Shown here piece by piece: positions 22,066 to 33,149 of a DNA stretch of 64,000 nt. The first letter of the stretch is position 1. Every line of letters starts with the position of its first letter. Source of the stretch: Asterochloris sp. CNOR1 (lineage: Eukaryota > Chlorophyta > Trebouxiophyceae > Trebouxiales > Trebouxiaceae); NCBI GenBank assembly GCA_963969365.1, contig OZ017750.1, forward strand, positions 186,001 to 250,000. Direction: 5' to 3'. The position numbers and the translations under genes are program-made. The notes beneath the pieces are model-generated. The model did not search any database. It saw nothing but the letters and a program-made list of their open reading frames with translations, and was not told the origin of the DNA.

Positions 22066-25000
22066 ATGTCTGGAGAGCAAGCCACACAGGGAACCCCAGA
22101 CCTGACAGGAGTGTGGCGTGTGCTCAAGCAGGAAGGCTTGGATGGCTGGCTGCTCACCCTGGGCATGCCCTGGACAGTGAGACAGGTCTGTCTGCAGCTG
22201 CAGATTTGGCAGCTGTGTATGTGCTCACCCATAACAACATGCTACAGGTGGCGCTCCGGTCTTGTGTGAAGGCCACAGACATCATCAGGCATTCTGGGAC
22301 CACGGTCCGCATCGTGACTGTGAACCAGCTGGGGTCCTGGGGCAGAGCCTTCCAGGAAGGGCGCCACACGTCCCAGGTGCAATTCATCTGGGGGATCTGT
22401 GCACCTGCCCGAGATGCCCTTTGTGGATGCTCAGAACTGTTTGGCAGGGCACATGGCATGCCCCATCAACTGCTGCCACCGCCGAACAGTGCATGCAGCC
22501 AACATGACCAGCTCTGCCACCTGCTACTGCATGCCATGTCGAGGTCTGCTGATGTTCTGGTAGTATGAAGGCAGCCACTCTCTGTGCAGAGGCATGCCAA
22601 CGGCAGTCTGCACGATGTCATGCTCAGCTCCACTCCTGATCTCAAGGAAGATGCAAGCCCGTCACTGGTGCCGGGCCGGCGGCGGCTTGCAGATCTGTCG
22701 TGCCTGCCAGGCTCTGAAAGCCTTTTGCTTGCGTCAAACACAATCCCAAAGGGAAACATCTTTTCACCTCGAGGTGGCGGGTTATGAATCCATCAATATC
22801 AGCAACGGTCCCTACCTCGTGCGGCTGAGGGCAGGCTCACTGGCAGGGGCCACCGACGGCTTGGTGATCTTTTGTGCTTGCCAGGCACTGAGAGCACCGA
22901 TCAGAAGCCCCCTTGACCCTGGCTGCAGCGTGCGGCCGATGGCAGGGTGTGCAAGGCCACCTCCTGCTGGGAGGGGCGCATCCACAAGGCCACCCTGCAG
23001 TGCGAGCGGTATTCTGTGGAGAGCTGGCGCCTGCGGGAGGGCAGGATCATGGCGGTCCGCAACGATCTGCAGATGGCTGACGGCCGCAGGGCCACGCTGC
23101 TCTGGTTCCTGGAGCAGGTGGCTGTCCCGAACAAGCCGCGGGGCTGCCTGCCATGTGAGTTCGCTGGGGGCACTGCCTCTGGTCACCTCCTGTCACTGTG
23201 GGAGTCTCCTTGTCATCCTGGCCAGGCTGCAAGTCTCCCTGCCATGGCTGCATATGCCTCATGTCAGGGCTGCTGAGCGCCCCTGGGGCCCCTTCCTGTG
23301 CAGCCAACTGTGCCATTAGCAGGCGCTGCAGCTGACGATAGGCCTCCCTCCTGACTGCGTGCTGATCTCACAGTTGGCTGATGCTGTTGACATCCGGCTG
23401 CAGCCAGGAACACAATCAAGAAGGATCAGAAGCGGGTGCGGCATGCCACCCAGAAGGACAATGGCAACTTGCTGGTGAGCAGTGCACCGCCTTGCCATGG
23501 CTGGTGATCACTCAGCGACGCCCTCTGCAGCACAGAACTCCACGCCTGATCTGTTCCCCCCTCAGCAGTCACGGTCAAGGTGGCATGCACTATGTCGGCC
23601 ACAGTCCCTGCCTGCGACGCTGAGCTGTGTCGCGCATGCTGTGCAGCGCCTGCTCCAGGATCTCAGCAAGTGGGAGACACCTGCAGGTGACATCTGCTTG
23701 CTTGCAGTTCAGCTGTGCTGGAGCGCCATGCTGTGCATGCTCATCTCCTGAGTGCTTATGTTTGTGACTGACGTCTTCTTGCTTTGTACATGCAGATACC
23801 TTCATTCCCATGGGAGCTGCAGCTCACAAGGTGATTAGCCACTTGTGCTTCCATCATTCAGATCTGTTGTGTCTGCTTTGCCATGCTTTGCACAAATATT
23901 CCCTAAAGCCTGAGGCGGCTCAGGACCATGGAGAGCCTCAGATATCACGAAGCACCCACGTGCCAGCCCTGACGTTGTTCTGGCGCATGCGCGGGTGTGG
24001 CTTGACGTGGAATGCACGTGCCTCCCTCCTGCAGGATTTTGATGCCGGCAGCACATCAAGCTTCAACCTCTCTGAGGCTGGGCAGCCCGGCCACGCTGGC
24101 CGTCTGCGGACACATGACTCTGTGGCCTCAGCAGCGCCCTCAGGTAGGTGGCCCATGGCAACGCCTCTGTCACTGACAGCTGCCTGCTCCATCATGGCTT
24201 TGCTGCATCGCCCAAGAATTGCCTGCCAGCATATCCGAGTCTACATCCCCTGCTCTCTGCTTCCCCGCGAGCATCCTGAGGGAGCATTTTACTCCTCCTC
24301 TACTGCCTCCTCCCCAGAACCCCTGGAGGATGTTTTTAATTGCTGATTGCCGCATCTTGCAGGCCAGCATGGCCCCAGTGCAGAGGCTCAGCCCGACATG
24401 CTCCAGGAGGCAGCAGCTGCCAGCAACTCCCACCCGCCGACAGACCAGGCCGGGCTCGGGGAGGGCACTGCACCGCCTGGGCACCTGCAGCCCAGACTGG
24501 GCGAGGACGCAGCACTGCAGCAGGCCAGGCTGGGTGAGGGCGCTGCACCGCTGGGCCACCACAATGCTGGGGCGGCGCCGCAGGGGAGCGCCCGATCGCT
24601 GAGGGTGGGGCACTCTCGCACGGGGTCTGACGGCCTGCAGACCACTCCGCTCAGTGCCAGCAGGTGGGGGCCTGCCTGCAGCAACGTCCTGTGCATTAAC
24701 TATGTGTGCCACCACCTTGTCTGAGGCCAGGCCGCCCGCCGGGCAGGCTTTCATACACGTGGGCAGGCGGCTACGCCTGCCAGCACTGTGAGGCCCAACT
24801 CACCATCAGGGCACACTTGGTGCAAAGCACCCACCTGTTCTGCCTCTGGCAGAGAAGCGAGACGCTTGGTTGTCAGCCAACCTGTCCGCGTGCCCCGCAG
24901 AGTCCTGGTGTAGCACAGCACTGGTCTGCTCAGCCTGACTCGCCTGCCCTGCAGAATCATGCCGCGGCCAGCCACACTGGAGGAGTTGCTGCTGCGCCAG

Positions 25001-25580
25001 CTGAGGGACTTTGCCGAGTGCTCAGGGCTGGCTGATGTTGTGCCTGTCGAGGCGACCCTGGCGTCTGCAGAGCTGCTGCAGATGGGCGTGGAACAGGCTG
25101 AAGAGACCAAGCTCAAGCTGCAGGTAGTTGCCATGCTGGGCGGTGGGCTTCAGGCCGTCTGCTTCGTGACTACGAGGGTTTCAGGCAGCCATGCTCCCTT
25201 ATCCAAGCTCAAGCTGCAGGTGGTTGCCATGCTGGGCATTGGGCCTGTCACCGTCTCTTGTGTGGACAGAAGGGTGCTGGGCAGCCATGCTCCCCTGTGT
25301 TTCGCCCTGCAAGGGAGCATGGCTGCCCAGCATTGCCCTGCAAGGCGTCTGCACGCGTCCAGCACAAGGAGACTGCTCACAAGCTCTGCAACAGGATGGC
25401 ATGTAGTCTTGTGGTTCTGCAGCCAAGGAGTTAGGGTTTAGGGTGTGGGCGCTCTGGACAGACCTGTGGCAGCGGTCATGCCTGGCTCTGCGCGTGGCAG
25501 CTGACAGCTCACCAGCCGGGTGTGCTGCCCTGAGATGGGTGCTGGCTGCCGTGCAGGAGCTTGAGAGAGCCTGCAGGTAA
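22066..25580 (+). CDS. FABP/lipocalin-like protein with disordered and helical tail
   Basis: Phased exons: 22,066-22,185, 22,248-22,376, 22,929-23,154, 23,404-23,474, 24,035-24,143, 24,363-24,663, 24,955-25,123 and 25,473-25,580 (TAA), about 410 residues. The N-terminal part resembles the fatty-acid-binding-protein fold: LTGVWRVLKQEGLDGWLLTL, GMPWTVRQ, a strand-rich middle, then ADGRVCKATSCWEGRIHKA. After about residue 170 the protein becomes S/G/P/A-rich and then helical (LEELLLRQLRDFAEC ... VEQAEETKLKLQ ... AVQELERACR). FABPs are normally about 130 residues, so the long tail is unusual. The strand usually written F-x-hG-x-x-F-x-E before DGR is not obvious, so an exon between 22,376 and 22,929 may be missing. 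Ligand unknown. The donor of the penultimate coding exon is duplicated downstream at about 25,203-25,218. Confidence 0.65.
25108..25330 (+). repeat. Direct repeat of an exon end and donor, with an adjoining inverted repeat
   Basis: AAGCTCAAGCTGCAGGTAGT (25,109-25,128, the real exon end and donor) recurs as AAGCTCAAGCTGCAGGTGGT about 95 bases later, and similarity continues through TTGCCATGCTGGGC and CAGCCATGCTCCC. The second copy is followed by an inverted repeat: ATGCTGGGCAGCCATGCTC near 25,275-25,297 against GAGCATGGCTGCCCAGCAT near 25,316-25,335. Confidence 0.8.
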
Positions 25581-26493
25581 CAGATGTAGTGTGTTTGGTT
25601 TGCATCATTGCCGGGCATGTCTTGAGGGCTTTGCCATGCTGAGGACTTGTCACATGCACCTGCAGACCCTTGAAGCGGCTCAAGTACCACCAAGGTTTCG
25701 AAATCTGTTGCTGCACCCTGATTTTCCACAGACATGAGATTGCCAGCTATCTGAGGACTTGGGAGCTGTAGCTGGCCACTGATCACTCCTGCTTTGCTGC
25801 ATGGCCCCTCTTCAAGCACCTTCCTGTGCTGACCCATATCATTGACTATTTTGTTCCCAGTGTACAAGGGAGCTGTAGAGTGCCCCATCAATGTCCAATG
25901 CATAGTGAACTACGTGATCATTATTGTGCTTGACTGCTCAATTCTTCACAACATCAGACACGAGAGGTCCCCATATTCTGCACAGGCTTCATCACTGTAG
26001 GGGCAGCCGTACTGGCAAGCCCATGTCGGCACTTTCAGGCGGCAGGCAAAGCCTTTCAGCAGGTGTTGTGGTGCCATGTTCAAGGGCATGAGTACGCTGC
26101 AGTACTTTCAGGCAGCCCCTGTTAGCTTTTCTTGCACAAGTGTCCTCGTCCCAGGACCATCCTTGCTGCTGGCATACATCATCCATGGATGTGGCCACAT
26201 CTAGGTGACCTTGCTGAGTGGCCAGAGCACAGGTATAGAGTGGGGCACTTTACATGCCAAGCAGCTTCACAGCTAGCATATACTGCTGGATTCAATATAC
26301 TGGGGGATAGGATGGTTCTGAGCAACACAAAGCATTTGAGACAGGTGGTTCTGAGCAAGCCAAGGCATTGAAGGCATGTGGTTTTGAGCAACCCAAAGCA
26401 GAGGAAGGGAGGGGTAGGTCAGGGCAAGGAAGGGCAAGACAGCAGCTCCCATTGGGTCAATGATGGGCACTGAAGTCGTGGTACTAGACTTTT
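25581..26493. other. 3' spacer between converg-oriented genes, with a short tandem repeat
   Basis: Between the stop of the FABP-like gene (25,580, +) and the stop of the membrane-protein gene (26,494, -), so it should hold both 3' ends. At 26,313-26,404 a unit of about 34 bp beginning TGGTTCTGAGCAA occurs about three times. No coding feature was recognised. Confidence 0.6.
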
Positions 26494-29079
26494 TCACTGG
26501 ATGTCTTCCCGAGTCAGGCTCATGGCAGTGTCCATCACTCCCAAGCTGCTGCTTGATTTGGGTGCAGGCGACGAGGCGCCGTCGGCTCCCTCGGTGCACA
26601 GCACAACTTTGCATGCCTTCTCAACATCGTCCACTGCCGGCTTGGCGGCTGCGGAACGGCCAAGGTCCCGCAGTGCCAGCTTCACCAAGACCCTGGCTGT
26701 GCTGGCATGGGCCACTGCCAGCAAGAGCAGGAACAGCGGCAGATAAATCAGCCTGCAGGCGGAGCGGATGCCAATGTCAGGCTGCATGACTGTTCAAGGT
26801 GGAGGCCTGCACGCCTGCCGCTTTGTGCTGCATGCGAGCCAGCACCTGCGTGCAGGTATGCAGTCTGTGTGGCACCTAGCAGGCACCCCAGACAGCAGCT
26901 GTGTGGTGGCCAGCCGTGCATGTGACAGCCACCCATCATGCCAAGCAGTCCTGGGGTGTACTTGCAGGCCAGGCAGCTGTTGCAAACGTCTCACCACACC
27001 AGCCTCCACGGCTGACCAACATTGTCCAGGGGGCTCCCATAGAGCGACGTTGCCACCTCATTCCTGATTTCTATTTGCAGAAACCTGGTCAGGACCAACG
27101 CAAACACCAGAATTCGGGTCGCCACGAACCTGCACAGCCACTGCACAGGTGAGCAGTGGCCACTGCCTGAGCCAGCGCAGGCTGCCTCCTCGCCAGGCGA
27201 CAGCGCACCTGCAGGCTGCGCAGTCCAGCTTGGCACAGATGAATGTCAGTCCCAACTTCATGCTTGATGTTTAGCTTTGCGTTGCAGGCAACGCACTGAA
27301 TGACTGTCCAGGCTGGACTCTGCATCTTGAATGTCAGCCAATGCGGCAGGCAAGTGCACGTCTGTTGCCTTATGTGAGGCAGTGGCCGTCATCTGGACGC
27401 AGGCAGTGCTGCACAGGGCCGGTCGGGCAGACGAGCGGCTGCGGATTGCAGGGCACCACATAGGCAGTATGCATATGCAAGGCGAGCCTCACCAGACTGC
27501 TGCTCCTGCCAAGATGAAGCCAGCCCATCTATGCCGGGTGGGGTGGCGGCTCCAAACACGATGTGCAATCAGAGCCGCATAGCTGGGACCCTGCACTGGT
27601 GACCCTGTCAGCACAGATTCTTGAACCACTTCATAATGCTGCTCCACAGGCATGCAGTGCCTGCCACACAGGGTGCAAATGACGCATGTCTCTCCCCAAG
27701 CGCTCAGAACAGGTGCCAGCAACACCCCCTTGGCCAGCACATCTGCAGCCATGCCTGTGCAACCGCATAGGCCACACACAGAGCGCCTGAGCAAAGAGCA
27801 TGCCTCACATGGCCGACAGCCAGCCATGCAACCATAGCAGCTCCCACGTTTGACAGCCTTGTGAGTACCAACGACACCTAGGGCCAGCAGCTGCACACCT
27901 CCAGCATCTGTTGTATTCGTGCAGCATTGAGACTGCAGCCTGCAACTTTCTGCAGGCAGCCCTTGAGGCTCCACCACCAAGCCTTGTGAGCAGTATCAGT
28001 GATGCACAACAGCAGCCACCCACCTCTAGAGACTCAAATGCCAGGAAGGTTTGAGTCATAAGCAGCATGGGCTGCAGCGCGCCAGTGTCGAAGATGGTGA
28101 AGACGACCAAGCAGAGCGTGGCCGTTGTGCCCAGGTGATGCAGTTGGAGGGTCCACTTGGGCCTGCCGGCAATGCGTGGCTCAGCTCAGCGTACTTTGTC
28201 TTTGGCAAGACGCTTCCTCTGCCCAGGTGGTGCAGCCAAGATAGTGCCTGCTGTTCTATTTGACAATGCTTTGTGTGCATAGTAGCTTGTGATGAAGCGC
28301 CAGCAAGTTGCAGCGTCTGCAAGCAACCCGGTCTGGTATTGACTATGCAAGCAGTCCTTTGCATGTGACTGCCGCTCAGTGGTGCCCAACACGACGCCAG
28401 CCTAACAGAGGCTGCAGAGTGGCAATGGTAATCAGCGACAGCGGCTGTTGGCCCCGCAATCCCTCACTTCAAGTCAGCATTGCATCTGTTGTGTGAGACC
28501 TTGATGATGTTGCAAAGCTCACCTGGAGTGCGCGAGGTCCCACAGATATGCTGCAATGAGCAGGCAGGTGACTGCCAGCAGGTTATGCAAGTCTGCTGGG
28601 TCCCTGACTGCCTGCGTCAGGAATATGAGACGCATGCCGCTGATAAGCTGCAGCAGCAGGGCGATGCTGCTGACAACCAACATCATGATGTGGCTGATGA
28701 GCCGCCGCTGCTGCTGCCAGTTGAGCTGCCTGCGGTACCACGAACTCCTGCAGGGGGAAAGGGGGAAGATCGGTTAGCCACACCCAGACTGAACCCAACA
28801 CCGGGAGAAAGTTCCTCCTTTGAGTGGATGTGCCCCCAAGCACGTCTCTGCAGGCTGTCAAGGGCGAGACAGGACTGGCAGCCGGCAGAAGCAATGCGAA
28901 GCCATGCATGCATATGCGAGGAAGGAGAAGGCAGCTGCGAAGGGCATGCCTTACCGCTGCAAGGCTTGATCCAGGACTGCTGAGGCGACGAAGATGGCGC
29001 AGAAGTAGATTGGCATGTTGGGGCTCATGCCCCACCATCGGTGCGGGTTGTTCAGGGTGGCCCTGACTGCTGGGTCCAT
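26494..29079 (-). CDS. Multi-pass membrane protein, possibly TLC-domain type
   Basis: The first exon (28,955-29,079, ATG at 29,079) encodes a hydrophobic segment NMPIYFCAIFVASAVLDQAL and joins in phase to 28,523-28,747. That exon has two more helices, HIMMLVVSSIALLLQLI and HNLLAVTCLLIAAYLW. A later exon ending at 28,024 has LQLHHLGTTATLCLVVFTIF and LLMTQTFLAFES. Further exons give ATRILVFALVLTRFLQIEI (about 27,070-27,150) and YLPLFLLLLAVAHASTARVL in the last exon, which ends at 26,494. The HH pair at a helix start followed by a TQTFLAFE-like stretch resembles the TLC (TRAM-LAG1-CLN8) fold of ER lipid-sensing proteins and ceramide synthases. That is inference: the central exons between 27,200 and 28,200 were not resolved and other multi-pass families remain possible. 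Confidence 0.5.
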
Positions 29080-30579
29080 CTCTGGATCCTGCACAGCCTT
29101 CTGACATGTTGCACGGTCCCCTTCAAAGGCCCCTGCTGCCTGCAGAAGATGCTCACCTCCCACTTAGCTAACACACTCGACAGCTGCTTTGCCTGCCCAA
29201 GTGATCCCTGTTCCTAGACTGGGGCTTCAGGGCCGCCTTACAGCTCCAAAATGTATCTGACGTGTTGATGAAGACACAAATTCCGTCAGTGACTACCCGG
29301 TCAAGGGGGAACTAGTTGATTGTGTCAACCTAATATCACAGTAATTTGAGGGGGTTTGAGGAGACTTTCGATGGCCCTGGAGGGCGTACACTGCAACTCC
29401 GTGGTCTCCATTAATGAGCGTGATGTTCACGCAGCGATTGGGGTCATTGCTGCAGCTGCAACGCACGTGACAGATCACCGGGAGAGGGCAAACATGGCAT
29501 CAGGTGCCCCAAGCCACATCCAGTCACACGTATGCATGCCAATGTGTCAGGATGCTCAGGTGCAGGCCCGAAGTACAGCCAAAGTGCCGCATGGCGCTTT
29601 ATGCCAGCTTTTATGCACAAGGCCATGGCAGGAGGAGACCTGTGCAATCAGAAGGCTGCACAGAGTTCGAGTGATTGCAGAGAGGCAGATTGGCCAGGCA
29701 GAGTATCCTAGTTACTAGTAGTGCTCATATATATAAGTGGTTGGCAATGCGCATCTTGGTGGTCTGGCTGCCCTTCTTAAGAATGCATGCATGAGGCCAT
29801 CCACTCCAAAAAAGCAATACATGAGTATATACAAGTGGTTAGCAAAGCGTAGCAGGTTGCCCTTGTCCACAGAATCAGCCATCCAGCTATCATTGAGCTC
29901 AATCTGCAAACAAGTGTGTGCTCTCATCTTTGCAGTGCAAACAGTCATGTGCTGTGGCAGGTTCGTGTGCATTAGTGCTGTACCTTGTGACGTGCCCATG
30001 CAGACACGCCGCCAGTTGTCAATATTGACATTAGTGCACTCGAACACATCTGAGCTCCCAAACCTGACGTGCAGGCAGACAAGCGCTGCGGTATGCTTGC
30101 TAAACGCTGCAGACCCTCCTGCTGGCTGCACAGACAGATCCCTGGCTGACAAGCAGATTTGCAAGCTGCAGCATGGGCACCTATAGGATCTTCTAGGGGT
30201 CATTCCAGCTCACTACACACTATCTTAGATGGCTCATTCGGGTGCCAGTTGGGGGCTGTGCGCCATGGTCTCCTCATGCATGCAACGGGGACTGGTGGCT
30301 TGTTGGTGATAGATCTAAGTGTCACAGATGATCAGCCCTCTTCATCTGTCGCAGACAGCCACCAAGAGAAGATGCAAGGAAAGCTGCAGTCCTCAAAGCA
30401 CTGGCTCCAAGATATTCAAGCAGTCTTTGCGCAGCTTCTTTGCCAAGAGCAAGCATATCTTCTGCTGCAAGCTAAGCTTGGTCTGATGCTTTTCACGACG
30501 TCCTGCTTGACATCGTACACGCTATTGCCACTCCCGGAACCTAATCGTCCTGCCTGATATCCTCGTTTCACCAGCGAAC
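29080..30579. other. Divergent intergenic region with TATA-like sequences
   Basis: Separates the minus-strand membrane-protein gene (ATG 29,079) from the plus-strand pseudouridine synthase (ATG 30,580). It is less GC-rich than its surroundings. CATATATATAAGTGG (about 29,727-29,741) looks like a TATA box and is partly echoed by AGTATATACAAGTGG about 95 bases later, giving a weak tandem duplication. Long open frames on both strands (29,715-30,203) have no recognisable domain and were not called genes. Confidence 0.5.
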
Positions 30580-33051
30580 ATGAGCTCAATGCCGCACTGC
30601 CTGAGACACCTGTCTGCACAGTCCCAGTGGCAGACAATCATACATGCCAAGCGGCGCAGGCTCAGCCTTTCTCCCGTATGCCATGCCGCCAGCACTGCTC
30701 CCAAGCAACGTGGTTCGAGGCAGCTGGCTGAAGCACACAGACCAAAGAAGGTGGCTGAATGTTTGGCACCTTCTTTTGCCAATGCAACATGGCAAGCTCA
30801 CTCGTGGCTTTGTCTGCATGTCTGCAGGCCCCACCAGTCAGTCCAGCACACAAACAGCAAAGTGCCGGCCAGCACAAGAAAGCTGCACCTGATGCACAGC
30901 GGCTCAGCAAGGTCATGCTCCAACTGGTCATTGGGGTTGTGCATGCCAGGAGTGTTCCTGACTGCCATCCAGACTGTTTACTTGCAGGTGCTGGCAACAG
31001 CTGGGGTGGCCTCACGGCGTGGCGCTGAGGACCTCATCTTGCAAGGCAAAGTGAAAGTCAACGGAAAGATTGTCAGCAGCAATGTGCCAATTACAAGGCA
31101 AGACAAGGTGTGCCACTCAGTACTCCAGTCCCACAGCCTTCCTGATGTAGTCCCTGTCATTGCTGCTTCCGGCGTGCACTTAATGCCATGCTCCACACCT
31201 TTCATGTACAAAACAGAGCAATCTCACAGCAATGGATGCTCTGGGCGTCCTTGAAAGGAGAGCCTGCTGGCAGGCATTCATTGCATCAAGTCAGTAGGCT
31301 GATGTCTGTGTTCCTCTGCGCTGCAGCTGCTGGTGGCAGACAAGGCTGTAAGGCCCCGCCTGACTCAGAAGACCTGGGTCTTCGCCGTCAACAAGCCCAA
31401 GGGCTATGTCTGCTCCAGTGCGCCAAGTGCTGGAGGTGGGTCTGCCCTGGGGAAGCTGAGGGCGCACCACTGCCTGCCATGGCTGGGCATGGCATACCTG
31501 ACGAAGCACCACCGCCTGCCATTGCTGGGCATGGCATACCTGACGAAGCACCACCGCCTGCCATTGCTGGGCATGGCACCCTTGCGCAGTGGTGGCATGG
31601 CTGCACAGCATGCGCTGTTGCCCTGGGTGCTGATTGCATGCCCAGCATGATTGCAGCACACAGCAGTGCTCTCCATGCCAGGTGTTGCCCAACCAGGGTG
31701 CGGGATGCCACTTCGCAGTGGGTTCACGAGTAGACATTCCGCACACCCCTGTGGGTTCCCCTGTGTTGCCTGACATTCCAGGCAAGATCTGGCTTTTCGG
31801 CACTGACGTAAGGCCCCCATGCAGCAGTTTGCCGTCATCCAAACGCAGTCACGTACAGCATGTCCACCTCTGCTGCCTGACACCTCATGGATGCACTCCC
31901 TTGCCTCGTGCGGCACTGTGCAGCCTCCACCTGGCCTGCAGAGCAGCGCACCCCCCGGCGAGTTGTCGACTTGCTGGACCCGTGGGTCAAGGAGGAGCTG
32001 GAGAAGCCTGACAGGCCAGGGCTAGGCAAGTGGACCCCGCCCCGCCTGTTCACTGTTGGGCGACTGGACGTGCAGACGCAGGGGCTCATCTTTGTGACCA
32101 ACAATGGTGAGGGGTGTGCCCATCGGGGGGGACTGGTGGTGTGGCACTTTTGCGCCGGGACCATGCAGTGGGCGCGTGCATACAGGCGCCTCAGGAGTGC
32201 AGTGCAGCAGAGATGCACGTGGAGCACCTCACAGGGGCAGTGTGCCACAGTGTGTCAGCTGCAGGCTGAGCTCCCTGCCCTGTCCTGTAGGTCAGTGGGC
32301 GAACCAGGTCACCCACCCTAGCAATGACGTGCACAGGTGCGAATACAGAGCTCCATGTGTGCGCCTGCCCTGCCTTGTAAGTGCCCTGCTAAATTCTTGA
32401 GCTCGCGGCACTGGGCTGTTTCCAGAAAGGCCTGCGAGCTGCCAGCTCACTGCAAGCAAATCAGCTCTGTGTGAGCAGGCATACACCCTACTGGAACAGA
32501 GCTGCTTCCATGCGGCAGGGAGTACATTGTGACCACAGAGCAACTGCCCACCAGACGGCAGCTCAGGGACTTGGAGGTCGGGACGGAGGTGGACGGCGAG
32601 CTGGTGCAGCCAATCTCTGTGCAGCCTGAGACCAGCGACCCTGCCCACAAGAACAGGCTACGCATCATTGTCGCTGAGGGACGCAACCGTGAGGTGTGGG
32701 CTGCAAGCTGAGGAGCCGGACTTGCCTGCTGCAAGCAAAGACAAGCTGTGCAACAGACCGTGTCAAGGCTAAAGCACAGCAGCAGGTTCCTGCGCTGCCT
32801 GTGGCCAGCATGTTGCCCTTGTTGTTCTTTTAGGTGGGTTGAGGAGTTGGAAGTGACAGCAATAATAAACTCTGCTGCAGGTACGGCGGCTGGTGGCTCA
32901 TGTTGGTCTGGAAGTTGTCCGCCTCAAGCGTGTCAGAGTGGGTGGGTTTCGCATGCCCAACGACCTCAACATTGGCTGCTACAGGCTGCTGAAACCCCAT
33001 GAAGTCAACCGTGTCACAGACAAAGGTCTCCAAAACAACCCATACAATTGA
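30580..33051 (+). CDS. Plastid-type RNA pseudouridine synthase, RsuA/RluB family (SVR1-like)
   Basis: Eight exons agree in phase: 30,580-30,750, 30,828-30,911, 30,988-31,107, 31,327-31,435, 31,942-32,106, 32,291-32,336, 32,519-32,693 and 32,881-33,051; 346 residues. Residues 1-75 are basic and S/A-rich, like a transit peptide. An S4 RNA-binding domain follows (RLSKVLATAGVASRRGAEDL, LILQGKVKVNGKIV), then the catalytic domain with VNKPKGYVCS and the motif FTVGRLDVQTQGLIFVTNNG, whose Asp (GRLD) is the catalytic residue of the family. EGRNREVRRLVAHVGLEV and LKRVRVG close the domain. Family knowledge: RsuA/RluB-type enzymes make pseudouridine in rRNA; plant SVR1 acts on plastid rRNA. The plastid location is inferred from the leader. 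It converges on the gamma-CA-like gene 98 bases away. Every exon edge keeps frame, so this is a high-confidence model. Confidence 0.93.
31440..31600 (+). repeat. 42-bp tandem repeat in an intron of the pseudouridine synthase gene
   Basis: The unit GGGCATGGCATACCTGACGA...CCACCGCCTGCCATTGCT occurs in two nearly exact adjacent copies with partial copies on each side. It lies shortly after the donor at 31,436. The unit has no splice junction. Confidence 0.8.
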
Positions 33052-33149
33052 AGTCTGTGTCCCGTTTGAACGTCTGCCAATGGCCCTGCTCCTCCCTCTT
33101 CTCAGCCCACCACCGTTTACACTGGAATGAGCGTCAGCAGGTGCATGGG

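Noticed and set aside
23796-23830. Possible exon (ATACCTTCATTC...CACAAG) in the FABP-like gene.
   Set aside because: Its 35-base length would break the phase between the exons at 23,404-23,474 and 24,035-24,143, which join directly in frame.
25430-25451. TTAGGGTTTAGGG, like two units of the plant/algal telomere repeat.
   Set aside because: Only two units, just upstream of a splice acceptor; too short to call an interstitial telomere.
29715-30203. Overlapping long open frames on both strands (162 and 149 codons).
   Set aside because: No recognisable domain, no phased splice partners, and both strands are open over the same bases, which suggests chance in an AT-richer spacer.
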